Positions 8,934 through 18,005 of a DNA stretch of 64,000 nt are shown in pieces. The notes beneath the pieces are model-generated. The model was not told where the DNA came from. It made no database searches and saw only the letters and a program-made list of their open reading frames with translations. Positions within the stretch are counted from its first letter, which is position 1, and every line of letters begins with the position of its first letter. Source of the DNA: Anaerolineales bacterium (GTDB lineage: Bacteria; Chloroflexota; Anaerolineae; Anaerolineales; JABWBV01); contig JACKAX010000002.1 of NCBI GenBank assembly GCA_020634875.1, forward strand, positions 62,001-126,000, given 5' to 3'. A program made the position numbers and the translations under genes.

Positions 8934-9323
8934 AATGAGTAATAGGTGGTTAGTGAAAATTTATGATTTGTCGGCTATTTCTCCTGTCAACTTTAACCGA
9001 TTTTATAGGGGAGGGCAAGCATTGCTAATACGTCTTTGACAATAGGGTAAGACGCATCAAAGCGTCTCACGAAGGGACTACGGAAAGTCGCGCAGCGCGG
9101 GGTTAATGGATTTGGATGGAATGAGAAATACGTGTAGAATCAGTCGAAACTTATATCAGGCCATTCAAGGTGGATTAAATGGATGAAAATTTCCATCTCC
9201 CCCCATTTATTGGTATCACCGGAATGTGTCCGTCCGTTGATATCCCCAAGGAACTTATTCATGTGTGCCGTTGAATTAGTAGCTGGGCGGACGAATGTGC
9301 GCGACAAAAACAAGAGAGAGTTT
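8934..9323. other. Intergenic region between SUI1 and serine hydrolase
   Basis: 390 bases between divergent genes with no convincing ORF. It holds a short hairpin (AGACGC/GCGTCT near 9051-9066) and a GTTGAAT at 9270-9276 that fits the integron core GTTRRRY (see the hydrolase and the element at 10549). No clear -35/-10 pair was found. Confidence 0.5.
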
Positions 9324-10544
9324 ATGGGTGAAGAACAAATCACAATCACTATCCGTAAAATGGTTGATGACAACAGCCTTGCTGGTGCCGTAACGCTGGT
9401 TTGGCAAGATGGCAAGGTACTTCATGCTGGGGAAGTGGGCTGGAGAGATATTGGGCAAAAGCTGCCAATGGAGCGAAATACTTTATTCCGTATTGCGTCC
9501 ATGACAAAGCCAATTACATCTGTCACGGCACTCATGTTATTAGATGAAGGTCGCTTTGCGCTGGACGATCCCATCACATGTTGGGCACCGGAGTTCTCAC
9601 AAATACGTGTCCTGCGCTCATCTTCAGCCGCACTCGATCAAACCGCCCCGGCAACACGCCCGATCACCTTTGAAGACTTGCTCACACATCGGTCAGGGTT
9701 GACTTATGCTGACTGGCATTCTGGTCCCATCGTACAGGCATATAAAGAAGCATTAGGGGGTGATATTGACAGTGAAGTGTCGCCCGATGAATGGATCGCC
9801 CGACTTGCGAGCCTCCCTTTGATCGATCAGCCGGGAAAAGCATTTCATTACGGCCACTCAACCGATTTGCTCGGCTTGCTCATCGCGCGCATGGATAATG
9901 CTCCCCTGGGTGATGTACTTAAACGACGAATTTTCGATCCTCTTGGAATGAATGATACTGGCTTTACTGTTCCTGCGGAGAAACAACATCGGCGAGCCAA
10001 TGCTCTCGGCTTTGACGATGCCGGCCAACTGTGCGAGCGTATTTCTGGGCCGGGAAACTCATTCTTATCTGAACGCCCTGAATGGATGACATATGTATCT
10101 GGTGGGCAGGGACTTTGGTCAACGGTGGATGATTACCTTACATTCGCGCGGATGTTCTTAAATTCGGGCACTGTGAATGATGTGCGGTTACTACGCCCCG
10201 AGACTTTTAAACGAATGGTTAGCAATTATCTAACGGATGAGCAACGGACAAATGCCAGATATATTCTCAATATGGGGCATGGCTATGGATTGGGTGTCGC
10301 AATGGTACTTGACCCCTTAACAGCAAGCCAACAACCTTGTGGCGGCGGAATGGGTTCTGTTGGCTGGCCTGGTGCTTTCGGAGGTTGGTGGCGAGCAGAT
10401 CCTACCAACAACACCGTGCTAATTTTCTTGACACATAATATGGTCGAATTGGACCAACTTATGAACGGCGTCGGTTTTAGCGTATACGATGCAATTGCAC
10501 AGTTTCAAACTCAGGCTTCGACTTTGTTACAACAAAAGAAATAA
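9324..10544 (+). CDS. Serine hydrolase, beta-lactamase/esterase class C family
   Basis: 406 residues. The catalytic SxxK is S59-M-T-K62 in RIASMTKPIT. A YxS motif, Y176-G-H-S, is the expected second element. The third motif appears as WPG in a Gly-rich GGGMGSVGWPGAFGG segment, as in family VIII esterases. There is no signal peptide from the chosen ATG at 9324, which has GAGAG upstream. A longer frame from 9183 gives an unlikely N-terminus. The base composition looks more AT-rich than its neighbours, and integron-like core sequences lie at both ends. The likely activity is ester or beta-lactam hydrolysis in the cytoplasm. Confidence 0.85.
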   Translation: MGEEQITITIRKMVDDNSLAGAVTLVWQDGKVLHAGEVGWRDIGQKLPMERNTLFRIASMTKPITSVTALMLLDEGRFALDDPITCWAPEFSQIRVLRSSSAALDQTAPATRPITFEDLLTHRSGLTYADWHSGPIVQAYKEALGGDIDSEVSPDEWIARLASLPLIDQPGKAFHYGHSTDLLGLLIARMDNAPLGDVLKRRIFDPLGMNDTGFTVPAEKQHRRANALGFDDAGQLCERISGPGNSFLSERPEWMTYVSGGQGLWSTVDDYLTFARMFLNSGTVNDVRLLRPETFKRMVSNYLTDEQRTNARYILNMGHGYGLGVAMVLDPLTASQQPCGGGMGSVGWPGAFGGWWRADPTNNTVLIFLTHNMVELDQLMNGVGFSVYDAIAQFQTQASTLLQQKK

Positions 10545-10548
10545 ATTC

Positions 10549-10566
10549 GCCCAACAAAGCGTTCAC
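10549..10566 (+). other. attC-like half site after the serine hydrolase
   Basis: GCCCAACAAAGCGTTCAC begins 5 bases after the hydrolase stop. It fits the RYYYAAC start and following bases of integron attC sites, but the matching GTTRRRY arm is missing because the GH3 coding end follows at once. It may be a cassette remnant. Confidence 0.4.
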
Positions 10567-10567
10567 A

Positions 10568-12808
10568 TTAACCGACCGTAAAGTCTCCTTCCAACCCGCC
10601 CGTTGAATCCCCTCCAACCCAAACCTTAAACGCACCCGGCTCGACGACATACCCCATATTCCGCCCGGTGAACCCCAACTCCCGAACCGAAATCTCGAAC
10701 CGGACGATTTGCGCCTCCCCCGCCTCCAGACGGACTTTCTGGAACCCCTTCAACTCCTTAACCGGACGGGTCACGCTCCCCACCAAATCCCGGACATACA
10801 CCTGTACCACTTCCGCCCCCCCGCGGTCGCCGTTGTTCGTCACCTTCGCCGCCACAATCAGCGTGTCTTCCAGGCCAAGCGTCGGGTTTTCAATCTGCAA
10901 ATCGCTATACTCGAACGTCGTATAACTCAACCCAAACCCAAACGGAAACAGCGGCGAATTCGGCTCATCCATAAACACGGACTTAAACGCCTCCGCAAAC
11001 TGTTTCGTCCCAGCTTCGGCAGAGGGGCGGCCCGTATTTTTGTGGGCGTAATAGACCGGGATTTGCCCTTCCGCGCGGGGCCAGCTCGCCGTCAGCTTAC
11101 CCGACGGGTTGACCGCGCCAAACAGAATGTCCGCAATCGCCCGCCCCGCGCGGATCCCCCCGTGCCACGCGGCCAGCAACGCGTCTACCTGCCCCGCCAA
11201 CCGGGGGATTACCATCGGACGCCCACTCATCAACACACACACCATCGGCTTCCCCGTCGCGGCCACTGCATCCACCAATTCTTGCTGGCAACCGGGCAGC
11301 CCGAGATGCACGCGTGAGTGCCCTTCCCCGCTCATGTCCGCACTTTCGCCCAGCACGAGCACCACGACATCGGCGGCTTGCGCGGCGGCGACCGCGGCAG
11401 GGATTCCGCTCGCGTCGTCTTCTTTGATCGGGCAGCCGAGGGTGTAGGTCATAGCGTCTTCGGTTTGATAGACGCGTAACCCTTTGAGGACGGTTTCCAC
11501 ATCTTCGGGGTGGCTGACCAACGCCCAACAACCGAGCAGATCGGCGCGGTTATCTGCGAGGGGGCCAATCACGGCGATACGGGTTTGGGGGGCGAGGGGG
11601 AGCAGATGATTTTCGTTTTTCAGTAACACCATGGATTCTTGGGTCACTTCCAGGGCCAGGGCACGAAAATCTTCGCACAGGTGCAGTTTTTCGGCCAGGG
11701 CTTCATCGGTGTAGGGGTTTTCAAACACGCCCAGCCCAATTTTTAGGCGCAGGACGCGGCGCACCGCGTCGTCAATGACATGGAGGGGCACTTCGCCCTC
11801 GGCCACGAGTTCTTCCATGAAATTGGTGTATCCGTCGCTGACCATTTCGATGTCGAGACCCGCGAGGATGCTTTGGCGGGCGGCGTCTTTCATGTCGGTG
11901 GCGAGGCCGTGCGGGAGCAGTTCACGCACTGCTTCGTAATCGCTGAGGACGACGCCGGGCCAGTCCCACTCATCGCGAAGGATGGTGCGGAGAATGAACG
12001 GGTTGGCAGTGGCGGGGATACCGCTCAGTTCGTTGAAGGAACTCATCACCGTGCCCGCGCCCGCGTCGAATGCGGCTTTGAACGGGGGGAGGTAGATGTC
12101 GCGCAGGGAGCGTTCGGAAAAGTCGGTGGTGTTGTAGTCCCGTCCGGATTCTGCCGCGCCGTAGCCCACGTAATGTTTGGGGCAGGCAGCGATCCGGCGG
12201 CCACTGGTCAGGTCGGCGGCCTGGAAACCACGAACGCGGGCACGCGCCATCGCCATCCCCAGGAAGGGGTCTTCTCCCGCGCCTTCCGCGATGCGCCCCC
12301 AGCGCGGGTCCCGTGCCACATCAATCATCGGGGCGAAAATCCAGTCCACCCCCGCGGCGGAGGCTTCTTCGGCGGCGACGCGGGAGGCCTGTTCGAGCAG
12401 GGCCGGATTCCAAGTGCAGGATTCCGCGAGGGGGATGGGGAAGATGGTGCGGAACCCGTGAATGACATCGCCACCGATCAAGAGGGGGATATGCAGACGT
12501 GATTCTTCCACGGCGATGCGCTGGCAGTAGTTGATCACATCCGTGTGCATCACGTTGAGGAACGACCCGACCCGCCCGGTGCGGATGATTTCTTCCATAT
12601 CCTCCCGGAGTTTGGGCGGATAGACAAACGGCAGCCCTTTTTCTTCGGCTTGCTGTTTTTTGGCGAGGTAATCGGCGAAATCGAACGGGCCGTAGGGGTT
12701 GATTTGCACCAACTGGCCGATTTTTTCGGTCAGGGTCATTTGGGCGAGGAGGGCTTCAACGCGGGCTTCGGTTTGAGGGTCGAGCGTATTGTAGCGGGAA
12801 GGTTCCAT
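10568..12808 (-). CDS. Glycoside hydrolase family 3 (beta-glucosidase type)
   Basis: 746 residues with no signal peptide, so a cytoplasmic enzyme. The N-terminal TIM barrel carries MTLTEKIGQL, a KHYVGYGA segment and the nucleophile Asp in VVLSDYEAV. The alpha/beta sandwich domain follows (LLGCWAL, VVLVLGESADMSGEGHSR). The C-terminal fibronectin-III-like domain has GFGLSYTTFEYS and PVKELKGF. This is the usual bglX-like architecture for removing terminal beta-glucose or beta-xylose from oligosaccharides. It is convergent with the hydrolase and precedes a lipoprotein and GH66 on the same strand. Confidence 0.93.
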   Translation of the reverse strand: MEPSRYNTLDPQTEARVEALLAQMTLTEKIGQLVQINPYGPFDFADYLAKKQQAEEKGLPFVYPPKLREDMEEIIRTGRVGSFLNVMHTDVINYCQRIAVEESRLHIPLLIGGDVIHGFRTIFPIPLAESCTWNPALLEQASRVAAEEASAAGVDWIFAPMIDVARDPRWGRIAEGAGEDPFLGMAMARARVRGFQAADLTSGRRIAACPKHYVGYGAAESGRDYNTTDFSERSLRDIYLPPFKAAFDAGAGTVMSSFNELSGIPATANPFILRTILRDEWDWPGVVLSDYEAVRELLPHGLATDMKDAARQSILAGLDIEMVSDGYTNFMEELVAEGEVPLHVIDDAVRRVLRLKIGLGVFENPYTDEALAEKLHLCEDFRALALEVTQESMVLLKNENHLLPLAPQTRIAVIGPLADNRADLLGCWALVSHPEDVETVLKGLRVYQTEDAMTYTLGCPIKEDDASGIPAAVAAAQAADVVVLVLGESADMSGEGHSRVHLGLPGCQQELVDAVAATGKPMVCVLMSGRPMVIPRLAGQVDALLAAWHGGIRAGRAIADILFGAVNPSGKLTASWPRAEGQIPVYYAHKNTGRPSAEAGTKQFAEAFKSVFMDEPNSPLFPFGFGLSYTTFEYSDLQIENPTLGLEDTLIVAAKVTNNGDRGGAEVVQVYVRDLVGSVTRPVKELKGFQKVRLEAGEAQIVRFEISVRELGFTGRNMGYVVEPGAFKVWVGGDSTGGLEGDFTVG

Positions 12809-12817
12809 ATTGTTTGT

Positions 12818-13441
12818 TTATTTTCCTGTGCGTGGCACAAAATCCGCCACGATTTGTTCAAACCCTTCGATTTTTTCGCTGTAATCGGGTTTGGGGGAGA
12901 TGAATTCAAATTTCCAGAGCTGGGTGTCTGTGATATAGAAATAGAAGCTATCGTAATAGCTGGTTTCGCCATTGGCAAATTCATAGAGCAGCACATCTAC
13001 GGTTTTGTCACCGAGTTCTTTTTGGTTGTGTTCGAGCAGGGTCTCTTTGCTGGCGGATTGGGTGTAAGAACTCATGAACTGCTCAACCGTAAACCCCTGC
13101 GGTTTGTCGCCGCCGCTCAGGGTAAAGTAGGCCAGCTGGTTCGAGAGCGATTGTTCGGTGTTAACGCCAACGAACAGCATCTCTGCCGCGTTGGCTTGCA
13201 CAAAGGTAGAAAACCCCTGCGCGTCGTACCCGTTGCTAGAGAGCCAGTTAACGACAACGTTGAGATTGGGTGAGCCAGGTTCCGCACCGAGATAGTTGTC
13301 GGGCAGGTGGAGGGAATAGGCGGCTGTTTCGTAGGTGTTGAAAACTTCTTCGGGAACAGTGTTTTCCTGGGGTGGTTCGGATTTACAAGCCGTGAGGAGA
13401 AGGAGGGCGAAGAAAAGGGGGATGAGAATTTTTTGGGTCAT
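12818..13441 (-). CDS. Lipoprotein of unknown function
   Basis: 207 residues. It has a signal peptide and LLTAC lipobox near residue 19. The mature part is acidic and aromatic-rich with no Thr/Pro linker. I chose the ATG at 13441, which overlaps the GH66 stop by 4 bases (ATGA). A second ATG 4 codons upstream is possible. It lies between GH66 and GH3, so an extracytoplasmic role in the same glycan system is possible. No family was recognised. Confidence 0.75.
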   Translation of the reverse strand: MTQKILIPLFFALLLLTACKSEPPQENTVPEEVFNTYETAAYSLHLPDNYLGAEPGSPNLNVVVNWLSSNGYDAQGFSTFVQANAAEMLFVGVNTEQSLSNQLAYFTLSGGDKPQGFTVEQFMSSYTQSASKETLLEHNQKELGDKTVDVLLYEFANGETSYYDSFYFYITDTQLWKFEFISPKPDYSEKIEGFEQIVADFVPRTGK

Positions 13442-15264
13442 TTGGGGTTCCATTCAATTAAGATCAAAGACCAGTATTCTAACGCAGGAAGGGTGAAAGT
13501 GAGCGTTTCTCCGTCTTGTTGAAAATCTAATGGTTGCAGAGATAAATCGGATTGATCGGGGGACGCGACCCAGACGTTTGCCGCGACCCGCCCGGATGTT
13601 TGCACGGTCACTTCGGCGTTCTCCAACGGAGTGGGGGCGGAGACTTTATCGTGCCAACGTCCGTGTTCCAATCCCAACAGGTTGACCAGGCTGATCGCCG
13701 TGTGCCCTTCACTCTCCCGCATGATGGGCATGACTTTGTTGGTCGCCGTTTGCGGGGCAGTTTCCACGCCCGCGAGGGACACCATTTGCGGGCCAAAGAG
13801 TTTGACCGAGGTCGCAGTCGGGCCGAGGACGTTTTGGTAACGCACGGCAAAATCGTAATAACGTTGCAAGCTCTCCAGCAGTTCGTCGGAGGGGACTTTG
13901 TATTTGGGGAAGTACGGGTCGGCGAGGATGCGGGCGTTTTCACCTAGTTCGAGGTGCCCGCCCCCTGCACCGAAGATGACTGCATCCATGAGAAGGACGT
14001 TGTTTGCGTAATCCGGGTTGAGATAGGCCGCGAGGACAACGGGTTTGCCCCCGCCCAGCGTTTGGCCCTGGTTGACCAGTTCGTGGAGGTGGTTGAAGGT
14101 GGTGTAGGGTTCCCACACTTCAATGTACACCACGTCTTCTTGGGAAGGCGCGACGGTGTTAATCGGCCAGTTGGTGACGGCGTTGAAGATGACGGCACCG
14201 TTTTCGCCGCGCATGGATTTGACAAGATCGGAGGTGGCGTTGATCATGTCGGCGAGGGCCTGATCAAGTTGGAAGAAGTGGCCTTCGGCATCGTAGCCAT
14301 CTTTGGGCCAGCCAAATTGATCGAGGTGGATGCCGTCGAAGGTGGTTTCGGTGAGAATTTGGGTGAATTGGTCGAGAAGATATTGCCCCCAGGGTTTTTC
14401 GGGGCGTGGGTCCATCACGTAGAGGAAGGTGCCGCCGAACGTGGCAGGTTCGCCCCCAGCCTGATACAGACCCCAATCGGCATGGTCGCGGTAAAAGGTG
14501 GAGGAGGCGGCGTAGATAGCAGTGTAGGGCATGGCGGCCATGCGATATTGGTGGGCGGTGTCAATGAGGGCGCGGGTGGTTTCCATAGACAAATCGCGGC
14601 CCAAAGGGTCTTTGAACAGGTCTTCTGGGGGCATGTAGGTGTCGTGACGGTACATCCAGTCGTAGAATTGCAGGCCGTTGATGTGGTAGCGGTTGAGAAT
14701 GCCAAGGGTGATTTCCGGGGCTTGACGGCTGGTGACGAAGTTGGTCAGGAAGCCGTAACGGGGGTTTTGAGTCCAGTTTTCGAGCACGTCAAAGGCAGTG
14801 GATTGTTGGGCGAGGATTTCGCCGTCGGGGGTTTCGACGCGGAGGTCGAGGCCGTAGCCGCGTGGGGTTTCGACGGGTGGGGTCCAGGCGATTTCGGTGG
14901 TGAAGTTGCCGGGGGCGAGGGTGAGGGGTTGGCGGTCTTCGGTAAGCGTTTGGGCGAGGGAGGTGATGGTGCTGACGAGAGTTACGTCGAGGGGGTTTTC
15001 GGTGGAAATGGTGATGGTCCAGCGGGCGGTTTCGCCGGGGAGGAAGTAGGCGGTGGGAGCGGTGATAGAAAAGCTGGCGAGGGCGGGGGCTGGGGGGAGG
15101 ATCACGGTGGGCAACGCGGGGGCCGCGGGGGTGGGAGAAGAGGGGATCGAGGTGGTAGTTGGTGGGGGAGGGGGCGAGGCGGAGGAGGTGCAGGCAGGCA
15201 GGGTTAAAAAGAAGATCAAGATGAGGCGAATGAGGGCGTTGGTTTTGGGGGGATGGGCGTGCAT
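13438..15264 (-). CDS. Secreted GH66 dextranase / cycloisomaltooligosaccharide glucanotransferase-like lipoprotein
   Basis: 608 residues from the ATG at 15264. A hydrophobic signal ends in a LPAC lipobox at about residue 25, followed by a Pro/Thr/Ser linker. A beta-rich domain (about 55-150) precedes the barrel. The GH66 signature is the FDGIHLDQFGWP segment, whose Asp is the expected nucleophile. VVYIEVWEP carries the expected acid/base Glu. RYGFLTNF and NGLQFYDWMYRH are also typical of the family. The substrate should be alpha-1,6-glucan. An open frame of 64 codons upstream is Arg/His-rich and rejected. It lies downstream of a terminator and heads a unit with the lipoprotein and GH3. Confidence 0.85.
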   Translation of the reverse strand: MHAHPPKTNALIRLILIFFLTLPACTSSASPPPPPTTTSIPSSPTPAAPALPTVILPPAPALASFSITAPTAYFLPGETARWTITISTENPLDVTLVSTITSLAQTLTEDRQPLTLAPGNFTTEIAWTPPVETPRGYGLDLRVETPDGEILAQQSTAFDVLENWTQNPRYGFLTNFVTSRQAPEITLGILNRYHINGLQFYDWMYRHDTYMPPEDLFKDPLGRDLSMETTRALIDTAHQYRMAAMPYTAIYAASSTFYRDHADWGLYQAGGEPATFGGTFLYVMDPRPEKPWGQYLLDQFTQILTETTFDGIHLDQFGWPKDGYDAEGHFFQLDQALADMINATSDLVKSMRGENGAVIFNAVTNWPINTVAPSQEDVVYIEVWEPYTTFNHLHELVNQGQTLGGGKPVVLAAYLNPDYANNVLLMDAVIFGAGGGHLELGENARILADPYFPKYKVPSDELLESLQRYYDFAVRYQNVLGPTATSVKLFGPQMVSLAGVETAPQTATNKVMPIMRESEGHTAISLVNLLGLEHGRWHDKVSAPTPLENAEVTVQTSGRVAANVWVASPDQSDLSLQPLDFQQDGETLTFTLPALEYWSLILIEWNPK

Positions 15265-15274
15265 AAAAGGGGAT

Positions 15275-15312
15275 AAAGCAAAAGCAGATGGCGCGTGCCA
15301 TCTGCTTTTTTG
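15275..15312 (-). terminator. Intrinsic terminator after the importer operon
   Basis: A 12-bp perfect stem (AAAGCAGATGGC and complement) with loop GCGT and T-rich sequence on both sides. On the minus strand it ends the importer/CNB operon, 18 bases after the last stop. Confidence 0.85.
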
Positions 15313-15329
15313 GAAGGTGAGAAGTTTTT

Positions 15330-15773
15330 TTACCGGCTGCCGAGGGAGTTGATCAGCTTGCGAATGCGGTTGGCTAATTCCTGGGCGATGACGACGCCCA
15401 TTTCCGCGTCGGCTTGCATGACGGCGATGAAGTCGGGGCGGCTGAGGATGAGGCATTCGGTTTCTTCGGTGGCAACGACGGAGGCGGTGCGGGGGCCATC
15501 ATCGAGAAGGGCGATTTCGCCGAAGAAATCACTGGGGCCAAAGGTGTTGACCACGGTCTTGTCGCCATCCATCGACTCAAGAATAGCCTCGGCGTGCCCG
15601 GAAACGACCACGAACATCCCTGCGCCCCCTTTGCCTTGCGAGACAATATATTCGTGAGGGTGGTAGGCGCGAGTGACAAACCGACTCGCCAGTTGTTTAA
15701 TTTGACGATCACGCAAGCCTTTGAAGAGGGGAACTTGCGCCAGAAATTTTTCTTTTTGATCGGGTTGTGACAT
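15330..15773 (-). CDS. Cyclic nucleotide-binding domain protein
   Basis: 147 residues that contain only a CAP-like cyclic-nucleotide-binding beta-barrel. Hallmarks are VPLFKGL at the start, the Gly turns in IVSQGKGGAGMFVVVSG, and the phosphate-binding cassette FFGEIALLDDGPRTASV with its conserved Glu and Arg. There is no helix-turn-helix. It is the last gene of the importer operon, 11 bases after the ATPase. It may sense cAMP or cGMP and act through a protein partner. Two class III cyclase proteins are encoded elsewhere in this window. Confidence 0.88.
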   Translation of the reverse strand: MSQPDQKEKFLAQVPLFKGLRDRQIKQLASRFVTRAYHPHEYIVSQGKGGAGMFVVVSGHAEAILESMDGDKTVVNTFGPSDFFGEIALLDDGPRTASVVATEETECLILSRPDFIAVMQADAEMGVVIAQELANRIRKLINSLGSR

Positions 15774-15784
15774 TTCAATTCTCC

Positions 15785-16846
15785 TTATGCCTCGATATCG
15801 GCGGCCCCTTTCAAATCCAGTTCACCGGCGAAGTGGCAGGCGGCGAAATGATCGGGCTTGATTTCGCGGAGTTGCGGGATTTCTGTCTTGCAACGATCCT
15901 GGGCAAACCGGCAACGCGGGTGGAAGAGACAGCCAGACGGCGGGTTGCCAGGGTCGGCAACGTCGCCTTCCATGATGATGCGGGATTTTTTCGCACGAGG
16001 ATCCGGACGCGGGATCGAAGACATCAGGGCTTCAGTGTAGGGGTGCAAAGGACTGTTGTATAGCTTGAGGGAGTTGGCAATTTCGGCAACCCGTCCCACG
16101 TACATAACGGCGACCCGGTCGGAAATGTGCTGGACAACGCTCAAGTCGTGGGCGACGAAGATGTAAGCGAGATTGAAGTCCGCTTTGAGGTCGTTCATCA
16201 GGTTCAGGGTTTGGGCTTGGACGGAGACGTCGAGTGCGGAAACCGGTTCGTCGCAGACAATGAGTTGGGGGTTAAGCGCCAGGGAGCGGGCGATGCCGAT
16301 GCGCTGGCGTTGGCCGCCGGAGAATTCGTGCGGGTAGCGGCGAATATGTTCGGCACGCAAGCCGACGCGTTCGAGCAGGTTGACTACGTAGCTTTCCGTG
16401 TCGGGGGTGATCTTGTTGTGGATGAGCATCGGCTCGGTGATGATGTCGTAGACGGTCATCCGAGGGTTCAGGGAGCCGATGGGGTCTTGGAAGATCATGG
16501 AGATGTCTTGCCGCACGGTTTTAAGTTGTTGTTTGTCCAATTCTCGGATGTTGACCCATTCGGGTTTGCCCGAGGAAGAGAGGGCGCGGGATTTGAACAT
16601 GATTTTGCCGTCTGTAGGTTCGTAGATGCGGAGCATGGCGCGTCCAGCGGTCGTTTTGCCGCACCCGCTTTCACCGACCAGGCCCAGGGTTTCGCCTTCG
16701 CGCACGAAGAAATTGACATCATCTACGGCTTTCACATAGCCAACTGTCTTTCGCATTAAGCCTCCCCCACGGATAGGGAAGTACTTTTTTAATCCTTGAA
16801 CATCCAGAAGGAGATTTTCATCTTTTTTGGTTCCATTTTCGGACAT
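15785..16846 (-). CDS. Oligopeptide/oligosaccharide ABC importer ATPase (OppF type)
   Basis: 353 residues. Walker A is [11 protein letters not shown], the signature is [12 protein letters not shown] and Walker B is [12 protein letters not shown], followed by the His switch VAHDLS. The C-terminal Cys-rich extension ([14 protein letters not shown]) is the oligopeptide-transport C-terminal domain. It pairs with the OppD-type ATPase 12 bases upstream to power the two permeases. It is the fifth transport gene of the operon. Confidence 0.93.
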   Translation of the reverse strand: MSENGTKKDENLLLDVQGLKKYFPIRGGGLMRKTVGYVKAVDDVNFFVREGETLGLVGESGCGKTTAGRAMLRIYEPTDGKIMFKSRALSSSGKPEWVNIRELDKQQLKTVRQDISMIFQDPIGSLNPRMTVYDIITEPMLIHNKITPDTESYVVNLLERVGLRAEHIRRYPHEFSGGQRQRIGIARSLALNPQLIVCDEPVSALDVSVQAQTLNLMNDLKADFNLAYIFVAHDLSVVQHISDRVAVMYVGRVAEIANSLKLYNSPLHPYTEALMSSIPRPDPRAKKSRIIMEGDVADPGNPPSGCLFHPRCRFAQDRCKTEIPQLREIKPDHFAACHFAGELDLKGAADIEA

Positions 16847-16858
16847 GTTTTTTTCTCC

Positions 16859-17989
16859 TTATTTTGCACCAGATTCGTTTTTGATGGCCTGGGCTTCGGC
16901 AGTCTTCGGCCAACACCCATCGTAAAGCAGGCAGCGTGCCCAGTGCCCGTCTTCCACTTCCGCATAATTGGGATAAACACGATCACATTTTCCGGGCATG
17001 TATTCTGTACATCGGGGGTGAAAGACACACCCTGGGGGCAGGTTGAAGGGACTGGGGACCATGCCTTCAATCGTTTGCAGGTGATCTTTCTTTTCGCCCA
17101 GTTGGGGAATGGAACTGAGCAAGGATTTTGTGTAGGGGTGTTTGGGGTTTTCGAAGATTTCAACCGTGGTGGAGCGTTCGACTTCTTTACCCATGTACAT
17201 CACGACGATTTCATCCGCAATTTCGGCGATCACACCCAGGTTATGGGTAATGAACATGATAGCCATATCTTGGGTTTCTTGGAGTTCGCGCATGAGGTCC
17301 AGAATTTGGGCTTCGATGGACACGTCCAGGGCGGTGGTGGGTTCGTCAGCAATAAGCAGATCGGGGTGGGTGGAGAGGGCGATGGCGATCATCACCCGTT
17401 GGCGTTGGCCACCGCTCAGTTCATGGGGGTAACTGTTGACGCGCTTCTCGGCGTTGGGAATGCCGACCTTACGGAGCATATCTACGGCAATGGCGCGGGC
17501 TTCTTCGGGGGAAACGCCACGCTTTTTCTGGATACCTTCTCCCATCTGGTCGCCAATTGTTTTTGCGCCAGCGCCTCGGTGTAGATTGACTGCTTCCATA
17601 ATGTGGAAACCGGCGGTGTACACGGGGGTGAGAGAACTCATGGGTTCCTGAAAGATCATGGCGATACGGCCACCGCGAATGCGGCGGATGATTTCACTGT
17701 CAGGTTTAGTTTGATCTATGCGGACTTCGTTGATGGTTTCGCCTTCACCATCCTTCCATTTTTCATAGAAGGTGATTTCGCCGGACATTTTGCCCCGTTT
17801 GGGGATCATGTTCATGATGGCTTTAGCGGTGATGGATTTGCCGCACCCGCTTTCACCAATAATGCCCAGGGTCTGGCCCCGGTAAATGGTGAAACTGGCG
17901 CCATCCACAGCATGGACAATGCCATCGCGCACATCAAACTCAACGTGCAGGTCTTTTACAACAACAAGGGGGTCACGTTCTTCACTCAT
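16859..17989 (-). CDS. Oligopeptide/oligosaccharide ABC importer ATPase (OppD type)
   Basis: 376 residues from the ATG at 17989 (MSEERDP). A longer frame of 74 codons overlaps the permease gene and is rejected. Walker A is [12 protein letters not shown], the signature is [12 protein letters not shown], Walker B is [12 protein letters not shown] and the switch His is in FITHNLG. The Cys-rich C-terminal domain ([15 protein letters not shown]) is present. It has an unusual charged insert after Walker A (about 85-115, [19 protein letters not shown]). It follows the permease gene by 16 bases. Confidence 0.93.
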   Translation of the reverse strand: MSEERDPLVVVKDLHVEFDVRDGIVHAVDGASFTIYRGQTLGIIGESGCGKSITAKAIMNMIPKRGKMSGEITFYEKWKDGEGETINEVRIDQTKPDSEIIRRIRGGRIAMIFQEPMSSLTPVYTAGFHIMEAVNLHRGAGAKTIGDQMGEGIQKKRGVSPEEARAIAVDMLRKVGIPNAEKRVNSYPHELSGGQRQRVMIAIALSTHPDLLIADEPTTALDVSIEAQILDLMRELQETQDMAIMFITHNLGVIAEIADEIVVMYMGKEVERSTTVEIFENPKHPYTKSLLSSIPQLGEKKDHLQTIEGMVPSPFNLPPGCVFHPRCTEYMPGKCDRVYPNYAEVEDGHWARCLLYDGCWPKTAEAQAIKNESGAK

Positions 17990-18005
17990 TATGGGGTTCT
18001 CCTGA

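Noticed and set aside
9183..9323. 47-codon N-terminal extension of the serine hydrolase
   Set aside because: No ribosome site and no family similarity; the ATG at 9324 gives a normal start.
15265..15456. 64-codon N-terminal extension of GH66
   Set aside because: Arg/His/Pro-rich, runs through the terminator and the end of the CNB gene, and would bury the lipoprotein signal.
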